Source of the DNA: JAWWBS01 sp033720815
GTDB taxonomy: Bacteria > Pseudomonadota > Gammaproteobacteria > Natronospirales > JAJUFS01
Direction of reading: 5' to 3'
Length of the DNA stretch: 64,000 nt
NCBI GenBank assembly: GCA_033720815.1
Contig: JAWWBT010000001.1
Span: forward strand, 1 to 64,000
Numbering within the stretch: the stretch's first letter is position 1; each line of letters begins with the position of its first letter. The notes below the pieces were generated by a model. It did not search any database. It was given only the letters and a program-made list of their open reading frames with translations, and had not been told where the DNA came from. The position numbers and the translations under genes are program-made. Positions 24,560 through 33,188 of the stretch are shown one piece after another.

Positions 24560-24946
24560 ATGAACGGGATGGAACGGGTGTGGATTGCGCCAGCCTTCAT
24601 CTGGCTGGCAACGCTGTATTTCGTGATTGGTGTACTGATGGGGAATGGCATGTCGATGGCGCACAACTACCAGCTGATGCCCTCACATGCGCACATCAAC
24701 CTGCTCGGCTGGGTTTCGCTGGCGTTGTTCGGCTGCATCTACAAGGCATGGCCGGCACTCTCGACCGGCCGCCTCGCTTCCCTGCATTTCTGGACCTACA
24801 ACCTGGCGTTACCGCCAATGATGCTGTTCCTGATCATGTATCGGCTTGGCAATGCAGGCATCGAACCGGCGTTGGCCGCAACATCATTGCTGGCAACGCT
24901 TGGAACAGGCTTGTTTGCGATCAACGTTTTCCAAAACGTCCGCTAG
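24560..24946 (+). CDS. Small haem-copper-oxidase-subunit-I-like membrane protein
   Basis: A 128-residue protein with four predicted helices. Helices 1-2 frame the segment MPSHAHINLLGWVSLALFGCIYK, which resembles the HxH...GW haem-ligand helix of CcoN/NorB-type subunits; helices 3 and 4 are LALPPMMLFLIMYRL and an alanine-rich helix ending INVFQNV. It is far too short to be an oxidase subunit (12 helices). Start ATG 24560 has GGGGC 7 nt upstream. It stands alone between two terminators. It may bind haem or be an assembly/NO-related factor; I cannot assign a function with confidence. Confidence 0.75.
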   Translation: MNGMERVWIAPAFIWLATLYFVIGVLMGNGMSMAHNYQLMPSHAHINLLGWVSLALFGCIYKAWPALSTGRLASLHFWTYNLALPPMMLFLIMYRLGNAGIEPALAATSLLATLGTGLFAINVFQNVR

Positions 24947-24962
24947 ACAGGCCTGCTACAGG

Positions 24963-24988
24963 AAAGCCCGCCTCGAGGCGGGCTTTTT
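24963..24988. terminator. Terminator between the haem-copper-like gene and the cyclase gene
   Basis: AAAGCCCGCCT and AGGCGGGCTTT pair around a CG centre, followed by T5 on the plus strand. The A-tract before it gives a shorter U-tract for minus-strand transcripts. Confidence 0.88.
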
Positions 24989-24998
24989 CATTCGTGGC

Positions 24999-25655
24999 TC
25001 AATCGAGCTCCGCGAAAGCGCGCACGGGAAACGTTCCCATCCCTTCGATACGTGGTGGTACTGCCGTGAAGCGAAAATCCTTTCGCGGCAGGCGATCCAG
25101 GCGGCACAGGTGCTCGACCACAGGAATGCCCGCTCCCAGTAGCGTGGTATGGACCGGACGACGTTGCGTGGTGGTGTCATCGATGTTCAGCGAGTCGATA
25201 CCCACCAGGCATGCACCCGCAGCAGCCAGCATAGCGGCCGTTTCTTCAGCCAGGCAGGGATTGGCTTCCTGGTACTTTGGCGTACCCCAGTGACGACTCC
25301 AGTCGGTGCGAAACAGGATGGCATGATCGGCAATCTCGATTCCTTCCAGCACGTCAGGCTCTATGACCCGCGCGGCGCCCCGGGCATCGACACAGATTCC
25401 GGGCAGGTTCGCGATGGAAGCCAGTGACAGGCCGGCGATGTCAGTGCCGCCGTCGAAACGATGATAGGGAGAATCGAGATAGGTCCCCGTATTGGCCACC
25501 ATGTCGAGACGCGCGATATGGAATGTACTGCCATCGTCATACTGCGCGGCTGTGGATTCACGGGTCCAGAAATCGCAGACCTTCGGTCCCGGTAGGCCGG
25601 GGTAGGTTTCCATGCCATCGGTAATTACGTGGTTCAGGTCGATCAGCCGGCTCAT
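24999..25655 (-). CDS. Cyclase-family (kynurenine-formamidase-like) hydrolase
   Basis: A 218-residue member of the metal-dependent cyclase/kynurenine-formamidase fold. The expected metal motif HxGTHxDxPxH is altered to NTGTYLDSPYH (about residues 55-65): both leading histidines are Asn and Tyr, while Asp and the final His remain. Other blocks (ILFRTDWSRHWGTP, LVGIDSLNID) are normal. It may use a different metal set or another substrate than N-formylkynurenine. The ATG overlaps the MgtC-like gene's stop by 4 bp. No kyn genes are adjacent, so the symbol kynB is not used. Confidence 0.82.
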   Translation of the reverse strand: MSRLIDLNHVITDGMETYPGLPGPKVCDFWTRESTAAQYDDGSTFHIARLDMVANTGTYLDSPYHRFDGGTDIAGLSLASIANLPGICVDARGAARVIEPDVLEGIEIADHAILFRTDWSRHWGTPKYQEANPCLAEETAAMLAAAGACLVGIDSLNIDDTTTQRRPVHTTLLGAGIPVVEHLCRLDRLPRKDFRFTAVPPRIEGMGTFPVRAFAELD

Positions 25656-26146
25656 TTCACTCCCTCCCCCTTGCTGTCGGAGTGCTCACTCGCCGGAGGC
25701 TTGTGTGCGCCACGGGCAAACGCGTTAACACTCGCTTCAAGCACATCCATTATCCAGAGCACCAGCACGGTCACGATAGACAACGCTATGGCTCCAAGGT
25801 AGAAACCGAAGCCGATCGTTGCACCGATAGCGGCCAGGGCCCACACCACTGCAGCCGTCGTCACTCCGATTACGGTCCCTTCCCGCGAAATGATCACGCC
25901 GGCACCCAGGAACCCGACACCGGTGACGACCTGGCCAAGGACGCGCGTCGCATCCGAGCCGATTTCCCCACTACTCAGCGCACCAAGATGGATGAAGATC
26001 GTCGTACTGAGGCAGATGAGAATACTGGTACGAATGCCTGCAGGCTTGCCGCGCAACTGCCTTTCAAGGCCGATGATGCCGCCACAGGAAATGGCCATGC
26101 CGACAGTCATCCAGAACGGCAAGGAAAACGGATCGAAATAATTCAT
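25652..26146 (-). CDS. MgtC/SapB-family membrane protein
   Basis: A 164-residue inner-membrane protein with four to five helices. The family core GMAISCGGIIGLERQLRGKPAGIRTSILICL, RVLGQVVTGVGFLGAGVII and TTAAVVWALAAIGATIGFG is plain. MgtC relatives influence Mg2+ homeostasis and the F1F0 ATPase; environmental SapB/YhiD members are less well understood. The C-terminus is a short charged tail rather than the ACT-like domain of longer MgtC. It is coupled to the cyclase gene. A 35-bp gap separates it from the ppc stop, so it might be read through from ppc. Confidence 0.87.
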   Translation of the reverse strand: MNYFDPFSLPFWMTVGMAISCGGIIGLERQLRGKPAGIRTSILICLSTTIFIHLGALSSGEIGSDATRVLGQVVTGVGFLGAGVIISREGTVIGVTTAAVVWALAAIGATIGFGFYLGAIALSIVTVLVLWIMDVLEASVNAFARGAHKPPASEHSDSKGEGVK

Positions 26147-26181
26147 GTCGCCCTCCCAGGCTTCAGCAACCCCGCAACGAC

Positions 26182-28881
26182 CTAGCCGGTATTCTGCAGG
26201 CCCTGCGATATTCCATTCACACTTGCGAACAGCGCATTCAGCAATTCGTCATCCTTGCCATCGCTGGCGCGCCACTGTTTCAGCAGTTCGACCTGCATCA
26301 GGCTCATCGGATCCACGTACGGATTGCGCAGGCGAATGCTGCGCTCCAGTGCCGGATCATCCGAAAGCAGTTCACCATCATGGCTCAGGCCACGCAGCTC
26401 ACCAATCAGGCGAGCGTGCTCGTCGCGGATCTTCTGCGCAAGCTCACCGTACTCGGGCGCCAGCGCGAAATACTTCTCGGTAATGGCCAGGTCCGATTTC
26501 GCCAGCACCATTTCGACATCGTCCAGCAGGTTGGCAAAGAATGGCCACGCACGCGCCATGTGCTGCATGAACTCATCGCCAAAATTCTCGCGCGCGGCGG
26601 CAAGCCCTGAACCCAACCCGTACCAGGCCGGCAAAAGGCAACGATTCTGCGTCCAGGCAAAGACCCAGGGGATCGCGCGCAGGTCGGAAATGCCCTTGCC
26701 GGCACGTCGGGACGCAGGGCGCGAACCGATCTTCATGTTCTCGATGACATCGATCGGCGTCACCGTCCGGAAGAACGGGTAGAAGCGTTCGTCATCGTGT
26801 ACCAGCGACTGGAACGTCTCGCGCGATGTGGCTGCGACGACATCCATTGCCTGCGACCAGTCGGTTTCTTCTTCATGCGAGGGCGGCGGGTTGAGATCGG
26901 CAATCAGCATCGAACCGGCCATCTGCTCCAGCGTACGAAGGGCAATACCACGCAGGCCGTACTTCGCGTTGATGATCTCGCCCTGCTCGGTAATCCGCAG
27001 GCGGCCATTCACCGTTCCCGGTGGCGATGCCACCACTGCACGATGCACGCGACCACCTCCACGACTGACGGTACCGCCTCGTCCATGGAAAAAGGTCAGC
27101 GTCACGCCGTATTCACCGGCCAGGGCGGCAAGCTCGGACTGCGCCTGCTGCAGGGCCCAGCGGGAAGCGGCAACGCCGCCGTCCTTCGAAGAATCCGAGT
27201 AACCGAGCATCACGCGCTGCGCCTTGCCGCGTTGCTCGAGGTGCTCGGCGTAGACGGGATCTTCGAAAAGCTGCTGCATCACGTTGCGAGCACGCTTGAG
27301 GTCGTCAACCGTTTCTAACAGCGGCACGATATCCAGCGGCACATGCCCGTCCTCGAGCAAGCCACCCCATCGCGCCAGCTGCATTACGCCAAGCACATCG
27401 TCGGCACCTTCAGCCATGCTGATGATCACGTCACCGATCGCCGCCCTGCCGAATCGCTGGCGACACTCATGGATGGTGCTGAAGACGCGCAGGGTCGAGG
27501 CCGTTTCATCGTCCGCCTTGCCGGCCGGCTTGCCGCCATCGGACCACGCTTCGCGAATGCGCGCCGCACGGCGTGACGGGTCCAGCTCCAGCCAACCCTC
27601 CTCGTTCAGCAGGTTGGCAATACTGCGGCGGAACACCAGGCTGTCCTGGCGAATATCCAGTGCAGCCAGGTGGAAACCGAAAACGCCCACGCGACGCAGC
27701 AGGCGACGTAACGGGTGCGCGCCGGCATGTTCGCCACGGTGACGCAGGAGGCTGTCGAGAACCAGTTGCAGGTCAGCCGCAAACTCGTCCGCGTCGCGGT
27801 AGCGACCTGGACGATCCTTTTCGGTTGCGCGCAGGCGCGCATCCATCAGGCGCAACAGCACGCGATACGGCATGTTGCGATGGCGGTGGTTGATCGATTC
27901 AAGCTCGACCGGATGCTCCGCCGAATACACGCGAATCCTTTCCTCGATAGCCGGATCAATGCCGATGCGCGATGTCGACTGGCTCAACACCTTGTAGAGG
28001 TCGCGCAGTTCCTGCTTGTAGCGATGGATGACGGCAGCCCGGTGCGCGACCAGTGAATCCTTCAAAGTGTCGGCGTTGACGTTTGGATTGCCATCCATGT
28101 CGCCGCCAACCCATGAACCGAAATGCAGCGCTTCGCTGGCATCGACCTCGACACCCAGGGCCGCGGATTCCTGCTCGATGGTTTCGATGAATACGGGCGC
28201 CACGCGATAGATGATGTCGCTGAGGTAGAAGAGCAGGTTCTCTCGCTCGTTGGCTACCGTCATGCGCGACACCGGGTTTTCCTCGGTCTGCCATGCCGTG
28301 GTAACCGCCTGCCGGATCAGCGCGGTATTCGCCTCTTCCTCGCGCGGCGTCATGTTTTCCGAAAAGCGACGGACCAGCAGGCGCGAAACCTGCTGCTGTT
28401 TCTGTAACAGGGTGCGGCGCATTGCCTCGGTCGGGTGCGCGGTAAATACAGGCTCGATCACCATCCGCGAAATCTCGCGCGCCAGTTGCTCGGTTTGGAC
28501 ACCCGCGTCGCGCAGGCGGGAAAGGCTGTCGGCATAGGATTCCGGCTGTGGCCCGGTTTCCCGCTCGTATTCACGGCGCCGGCGAATGCGATGCACGCGT
28601 TCGGCCAGGTTCACCATCTGGAAATACGTCGAAAAGGCACGCACAAGTTCACGGGCTTCGAAGGCCGGCAGGTTTGCGAGCAGCTCATCCAGCTCGACAT
28701 CGGCATCGGCATCGCCACCGCGGCGGCGAATGGCCGCCTGGCGGGCGCGCTCGACCTGCTCGAAGAATTCGTCACCGCCCTGCTCGCGCAGGACGTCACC
28801 GACCAGCGAACCCAGTAGCCCGACGTCATCGCGCAGGGGCTGGTCCTTTTCGCGGAATTCGATGTCTTCGCGGTTGAGCAT
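26182..28881 (-). CDS. ppc: Phosphoenolpyruvate carboxylase
   Basis: Anaplerotic cytoplasmic enzyme that carboxylates PEP with bicarbonate to oxaloacetate. It has 899 residues, normal for bacterial PEPC. Diagnostic blocks are VFTAHPTEAMRRTLL (catalytic His), GYSDSSKDGG, FHGRGGTVSRGGG and the invariant C-terminal QNTG at the very end. The ATG is 4 bp from the stop of the calcium/sodium exchanger, so it is part of the DHS-like/exchanger/ppc transcript. Such a neighbour set is unusual for ppc and probably reflects co-expression rather than a pathway. Confidence 0.98.
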   Translation of the reverse strand: MLNREDIEFREKDQPLRDDVGLLGSLVGDVLREQGGDEFFEQVERARQAAIRRRGGDADADVELDELLANLPAFEARELVRAFSTYFQMVNLAERVHRIRRRREYERETGPQPESYADSLSRLRDAGVQTEQLAREISRMVIEPVFTAHPTEAMRRTLLQKQQQVSRLLVRRFSENMTPREEEANTALIRQAVTTAWQTEENPVSRMTVANERENLLFYLSDIIYRVAPVFIETIEQESAALGVEVDASEALHFGSWVGGDMDGNPNVNADTLKDSLVAHRAAVIHRYKQELRDLYKVLSQSTSRIGIDPAIEERIRVYSAEHPVELESINHRHRNMPYRVLLRLMDARLRATEKDRPGRYRDADEFAADLQLVLDSLLRHRGEHAGAHPLRRLLRRVGVFGFHLAALDIRQDSLVFRRSIANLLNEEGWLELDPSRRAARIREAWSDGGKPAGKADDETASTLRVFSTIHECRQRFGRAAIGDVIISMAEGADDVLGVMQLARWGGLLEDGHVPLDIVPLLETVDDLKRARNVMQQLFEDPVYAEHLEQRGKAQRVMLGYSDSSKDGGVAASRWALQQAQSELAALAGEYGVTLTFFHGRGGTVSRGGGRVHRAVVASPPGTVNGRLRITEQGEIINAKYGLRGIALRTLEQMAGSMLIADLNPPPSHEEETDWSQAMDVVAATSRETFQSLVHDDERFYPFFRTVTPIDVIENMKIGSRPASRRAGKGISDLRAIPWVFAWTQNRCLLPAWYGLGSGLAAARENFGDEFMQHMARAWPFFANLLDDVEMVLAKSDLAITEKYFALAPEYGELAQKIRDEHARLIGELRGLSHDGELLSDDPALERSIRLRNPYVDPMSLMQVELLKQWRASDGKDDELLNALFASVNGISQGLQNTG

Positions 28882-28885
28882 CAGG

Positions 28886-29974
28886 TCACCTGTCCTGGTA
28901 AGGCATTTTCGGGTGGCGCGCCTGCCATTCGCGCATGCCGAATATCGCCAGCGTGACGAAGGTCAACGGTATGGCGAAGAAGATCAGCGCATCGGCATAG
29001 GTTTCGGTCACTGCACTACCCGTTGCCGACAGCAGCAACCAGGTCACGTACACGACATAGTAGGCAAGAAACAGCGCGCCTTCCCATCGAGATATGAGGT
29101 TACCGGTAAAGAAGATCGGCAGGCAGGCGACAGCTACGGCAATCATGATCGGGAAATCGAATTCCTGCACGGCTTCGCGCACGGCGATCCCGCCCGGCGC
29201 GATGAGCGAGGCGAGGCCGAGGACGGCCATGATGTTGAACAGGTTGCTGCCGACGACGTTGCCGACGGCAATATCACGCTCGCCACGCAGCGCGGCCATT
29301 ACGGACGTTGCGACCTCCGGCAGCGAAGTCCCCGCGGCAATGATGGTCAGGCCGATGACAAGCTCGGACACACCGAAGGAACGTGCAATGGCAACGGCCG
29401 ATTCGACCAGCCAACCGGCGCCTGCAACCAGCAGGCCAAGGCCAGCGCCAATCAAGAGGACCTGCACGACCCAGCTCTCGGGTTTCACGTCGTCTTCGGC
29501 GCCGTCGTCGTCACCTGGCATTTCCTGCCGCCCCTTGATGATCAGGAACAGGGTATAGGCCACGGCAATCGCCAATAGCACCATGCCGTCTACACGCCCC
29601 AGGGCATCATCCAGCGAGAACAGCCAGGCGAGCACGCAGACCCCGATCATCAGCGGCACGTCCAGCCGGACGAGTTGCTGCTGCACCAGCAGGGGGGTGA
29701 TCAATGCCGACAGGCCGAGGATCACGAGCACGTTGAAGATATTGCTGCCGATGACATTACCCAGCGCAATGTCGCCCTGCCCGGCCAGGCTCGCATCAAT
29801 GCTGACAGCAATTTCAGGAGAGCTGGTACCCAGTGCAACAACGGTAAGGCCGATGACCAGCGAGGAAATCCCGAAGCGAGCTGCCAGCCGGCTCGCACCG
29901 CGCACCAGCAGTTCGGCACCGACCAGCAGCGCAGCCAGGCCGAGCAGCAACCACAGCAAGGTGGCAAGACTCAT
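28886..29974 (-). CDS. Calcium/sodium antiporter (CaCA, YrbG-type)
   Basis: A 362-residue inner-membrane exchanger with two inverted five-helix halves. Alpha-repeat 1 is VIGLTVVALGTSSPEIAVSI and GNVIGSNIFNVLVILG; alpha-repeat 2 is VIGLTIIAAGTSLPEVATSV and GNVVGSNLFNIMAVLG, with all acid and Asn residues that bind the ions. A central acidic loop (MPGDDDGAEDDVKP) joins the halves, as in the CaxA/YrbG subgroup. It overlaps the deoxyhypusine-synthase-like gene by 4 bp and leads into ppc. It probably extrudes Ca2+; K+ use cannot be excluded. Confidence 0.93.
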   Translation of the reverse strand: MSLATLLWLLLGLAALLVGAELLVRGASRLAARFGISSLVIGLTVVALGTSSPEIAVSIDASLAGQGDIALGNVIGSNIFNVLVILGLSALITPLLVQQQLVRLDVPLMIGVCVLAWLFSLDDALGRVDGMVLLAIAVAYTLFLIIKGRQEMPGDDDGAEDDVKPESWVVQVLLIGAGLGLLVAGAGWLVESAVAIARSFGVSELVIGLTIIAAGTSLPEVATSVMAALRGERDIAVGNVVGSNLFNIMAVLGLASLIAPGGIAVREAVQEFDFPIMIAVAVACLPIFFTGNLISRWEGALFLAYYVVYVTWLLLSATGSAVTETYADALIFFAIPLTFVTLAIFGMREWQARHPKMPYQDR

Positions 29975-30972
29975 TCAGAACCTCCCTCAAGTACATACTG
30001 GAAGACCAGCGGCGCGACGATGGTCGCATCCGATTCGATGATGAACTTCGGTGTATCCGGAGCGAGCTTGCCCCAGGTAATCTTTTCGTTCGGCACCGCT
30101 CCGGAATACGAACCGTAACTCGTTGTGGAATCACTGACCTGGCAGAAGTACGACCACAGCGGCGTGCGCCGGTCGAGATCCTGTTCCAGCATCGGTACCA
30201 CGCAGATCGGGAAATCGCCGGCGATTCCACCGCCGACCTGGAAGAAGCCGATACCGGAATCCTGCGCGGTCTCGGTGTACCAGTCGGCGAGCATGATCAT
30301 GTACTCGATACCGGACTTCACCGTGTGCACGTTCTTGATGTCGCCATTGATGCAATGCGCGGCAAAGACGTTGCCAAGCGTCGAGTCTTCCCAACCCGGC
30401 ACGATGATCGGCAGGTTCTTTTCCGCCGCTGCAACCATCCAGGAATCACGCGGGTCGACCTGGTAATACTGTTCCAGCACACCGGAGCGGATCAGCTTGT
30501 ACAGGAACTCGTGCGGGAAGAAGCGTTCGCCATCGGCCTCGGCCTTCTGCCACTCGGCGAGGATGTGATCCTCGATACGACGGATCGCCTCGCCCTCAGG
30601 GATACAGGTATCGGTCACGCGGTTGAGATGCCGATCAAGCAGGTCCTGCTCGTCGGCCGGCGTCAGCTCGCGCCAGTTCGGCACGCGCTCGTAATGGTCG
30701 TGCGCGACGAGGTTGAAGATATCCTCTTCAAGGTTCGCGCCAGTGCAACTGATGGCATGCACCTTCCCCTGCCGGATCATTTCCGCCAGCGAAATACCCA
30801 GCTCGGCCGTCGACATCGCACCGGCGAGCGTGACAAGCATGCGATCACCGCGCTCCAGCAGCCTGATCCAGCCTTCGGCGGCATCGACCAGGCTGGCCGC
30901 GTTGAAATGGCGGTAATGGTGCTTGAGGAAGGCGGCAATGCCTTGCTTGCCCGGGCTCATTCTCTGGGTCAT
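29971..30972 (-). CDS. Deoxyhypusine-synthase-like protein (probable homospermidine-type synthase)
   Basis: A 333-residue NAD-dependent enzyme related to eukaryotic deoxyhypusine synthase. Family blocks are TLAGAMSTAELGISLAEMI, SCTGANLEEDIFN, PGWEDSTLGN and the late ITWGKLAP in which Lys302 matches the catalytic lysine. Bacteria have no eIF5A to modify; known bacterial relatives make homospermidine or other aminobutyl-transfer products from spermidine, and that is the likeliest role. An SSAT-like acetyltransferase four genes upstream also points to polyamines. It heads the exchanger-ppc unit and has its own candidate promoter. Confidence 0.87.
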   Translation of the reverse strand: MTQRMSPGKQGIAAFLKHHYRHFNAASLVDAAEGWIRLLERGDRMLVTLAGAMSTAELGISLAEMIRQGKVHAISCTGANLEEDIFNLVAHDHYERVPNWRELTPADEQDLLDRHLNRVTDTCIPEGEAIRRIEDHILAEWQKAEADGERFFPHEFLYKLIRSGVLEQYYQVDPRDSWMVAAAEKNLPIIVPGWEDSTLGNVFAAHCINGDIKNVHTVKSGIEYMIMLADWYTETAQDSGIGFFQVGGGIAGDFPICVVPMLEQDLDRRTPLWSYFCQVSDSTTSYGSYSGAVPNEKITWGKLAPDTPKFIIESDATIVAPLVFQYVLEGGSE

Positions 30973-31002
30973 TTCATCTCCTGGTCAGGAAAAAGTCGGC
31001 GA

Positions 31003-31030
31003 AGTTTACGCGCGAAAACGGCTTGCACAA
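31003..31030 (-). promoter_or_regulatory. Candidate promoter for the DHS-like operon
   Basis: On the minus strand TTGTGC (31025-31030) and TAAACT (31003-31008) lie 16 bp apart, about 30 bp before the start codon. The match to the sigma-70 consensus is moderate. Confidence 0.4.
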
Positions 31031-31070
31031 GCATTTTTTCGCACGGCCACGTGTCCGCTGGAAACCTGCT

Positions 31071-33188
31071 TCAGCGGTAGCCATCGGCAAGCCGCAGGCC
31101 ATGGATCACAAGCCGTGCGAGCAGGCGTTCCCTGATGCCCCTCGGGCTCGCAAGTCCCATCCGCTCCAGTGCTGCAGCATCATCATCACGGCGGTGCGGC
31201 CAGAGAATCGGGCGAAGCAGCGAAAGCTTGCCGCGCGTGCTTGCCGTGGCCTGTTTCAGCTCCGTCAGGGCCTGCGCGAGCCGGACTTCCGTCGCGTCGA
31301 AGACCGTACCCAGCGGGAACGGTGGCAGCAGGTTGGCTTCAATGAACGGCTGCAGTTTCCGTTGCAGCGCCTCGGGCGTGTTCTCTCGTGCCGACGGGGG
31401 CACTTCCCAGTCCGCAGGCAACTTGCCAGCCTTTTTCGCCTTCTCGACGAGTTCCTGCTGGAAGCGCGAATCGGCAACTTCAATGAGCGCGGCGGCAACC
31501 TCGGCGTCGGTACGACCGCGCAGGTCGGCAATGCCGTACTCGGTAATCACGATATCGCGCAGGTGTCGGGGAATGGTGATGTGCCCGTAATTGAAGACGA
31601 TATTCGATTCCGGCCCATCGCTCGATTCGCGCGCTGCGCGGAGGCAGAGGATGGAGCGTGCATCCTCGAGTTCGTGCGCCATCGACACGAAATTGTACTG
31701 GCCACCAACGCCGCTGATGACGCGACCATCCGCAAGGCCGTCCGAAACCGCTGCTCCAGAAAGCGTCATTTTCATGCAGACATTGATGAATCGGGCATTG
31801 AGCCTTTGCTGGCGTTCCAGCGCTTCTTCACCAAAGAGGTTATTCACCTTCGCAACGGGCATCATGTTGAGACGCGCGCGCTCGCCTTTCGGTAACTGCT
31901 TCAGCGTTTCATAGAACAGGCTCGGCCCGAGGATGAATCCTCCGTGCAGGACATGACCATTGCGCAGCTCGTCACCCAGGTCTTCGGCATTGACCTGTTC
32001 AATGCTCTCCGGGCGAACGGTGTCGCGGATGAAACCGAAGTGATGCAGGAACTCGATATCGATATCGCGCAACGGGTCGGCGATGATGCCCGCCTCGCGA
32101 AGGGCACGCAGTGACTGGAAGCTTGGTCGGTGCTCGATGCGACCTTCGTTGATGAGTCGCTGCAGGCCTTCGTGTTCGTAAACGACACGCTTCACCACGC
32201 CCTGCTGGTACAGGCGCATCAGTCCCCAGGTAAACATCTCGCTCGCAGCAAACTGGCCGTCACGGAAGCTGCCCAGGCCGCCATCGGTTGCAAGCAAGTG
32301 CGGATAACGCGTTGGAATACCCAGTGCATCAGCCAGCTTGCTGAACTGCGCATTCTGGCGATGGCGCAGGCCAAGCATGTAAGCCACGGAATCACCCAGG
32401 CTGCCAATACCGATCTGCAGGCTGCCGTTGTCCGCGACCAGCGATGCCGCATAGGCACCGACTGCATGGTCGGCCGGCGCGGCCAGCGCATTCGGTACAC
32501 CGAACAGCCGGTGCTCAAGCTCGGGTTCATCAACGAGAATGTCGAAGAAGTCACGGTCGACTTCGGCGTCGTTAGGCATGAACGGCAATTCGCGATTCAC
32601 CATGCCGACAAAGCAGGTCGGTTTCTCCATCGCCTGCATGTGGCGATGGATGTCGATGGTGAGATCCGGGTTACAGCTCAGGCTGAGGCGACCGTCCTCT
32701 TCCGCCACCATCTGCATGACCACATTGGCGCCACGCGACAGCATGTCACGTACGACATGTGTGTAATTCGAGGAAATGTATTCCTGTTGCGCCAGCGGGG
32801 CACCAAGGTAGGCACCAGGACGAAAATAGAATTCGAGGATGCGGATATTGCCCGGCAGCGTTCCCTTCAGCTGGTGGCGAATGTAGGCCGGCTCGGGCAC
32901 ACCCTTGAACTCGCGCTCGACGAAGGGTTCCAGGAAACGCCGCTGCAGGTCACTGCCTGCACGCGGAATTGCCAGCGACAATGCCGTGATGAGGGTGAGC
33001 TGGATGCCCGGGTCTTCCTTGGCGCGATGAAACAGCGCATTGACCAGCGGCACCGGCTTGCCCAGGCCAAGGGGAATACCGACAACGATGGTCTTGCCGA
33101 CCCTTGCAATGAGTTCGTCGACCGCACGTTGCGCAGCCGGGTGTTCGTGCAGGCGCTCCGGCGAGAGGCTTTCGCTGGCATGACTCAT
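31071..33188 (-). CDS. Acetyl-CoA hydrolase/transferase family protein
   Basis: A 705-residue CoA-transferase-fold enzyme. The N-terminal half corresponds to AcCoA hydrolase/transferase domain 1, the region from about 250 to the DIVITEYGIADLRGRT block near residue 590 to the C-terminal transferase domain, and about 100 further residues form an added tail. Fewer extensions are found in ordinary acetate:CoA transferases (about 430-540 residues), so this is the long subgroup. It may interconvert acyl-CoA and acids or move CoA between them. It overlaps the thioredoxin-fold lipoprotein gene by 4 bp. The precise substrates are unknown. Confidence 0.85.
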   Translation of the reverse strand: MSHASESLSPERLHEHPAAQRAVDELIARVGKTIVVGIPLGLGKPVPLVNALFHRAKEDPGIQLTLITALSLAIPRAGSDLQRRFLEPFVEREFKGVPEPAYIRHQLKGTLPGNIRILEFYFRPGAYLGAPLAQQEYISSNYTHVVRDMLSRGANVVMQMVAEEDGRLSLSCNPDLTIDIHRHMQAMEKPTCFVGMVNRELPFMPNDAEVDRDFFDILVDEPELEHRLFGVPNALAAPADHAVGAYAASLVADNGSLQIGIGSLGDSVAYMLGLRHRQNAQFSKLADALGIPTRYPHLLATDGGLGSFRDGQFAASEMFTWGLMRLYQQGVVKRVVYEHEGLQRLINEGRIEHRPSFQSLRALREAGIIADPLRDIDIEFLHHFGFIRDTVRPESIEQVNAEDLGDELRNGHVLHGGFILGPSLFYETLKQLPKGERARLNMMPVAKVNNLFGEEALERQQRLNARFINVCMKMTLSGAAVSDGLADGRVISGVGGQYNFVSMAHELEDARSILCLRAARESSDGPESNIVFNYGHITIPRHLRDIVITEYGIADLRGRTDAEVAAALIEVADSRFQQELVEKAKKAGKLPADWEVPPSARENTPEALQRKLQPFIEANLLPPFPLGTVFDATEVRLAQALTELKQATASTRGKLSLLRPILWPHRRDDDAAALERMGLASPRGIRERLLARLVIHGLRLADGYR

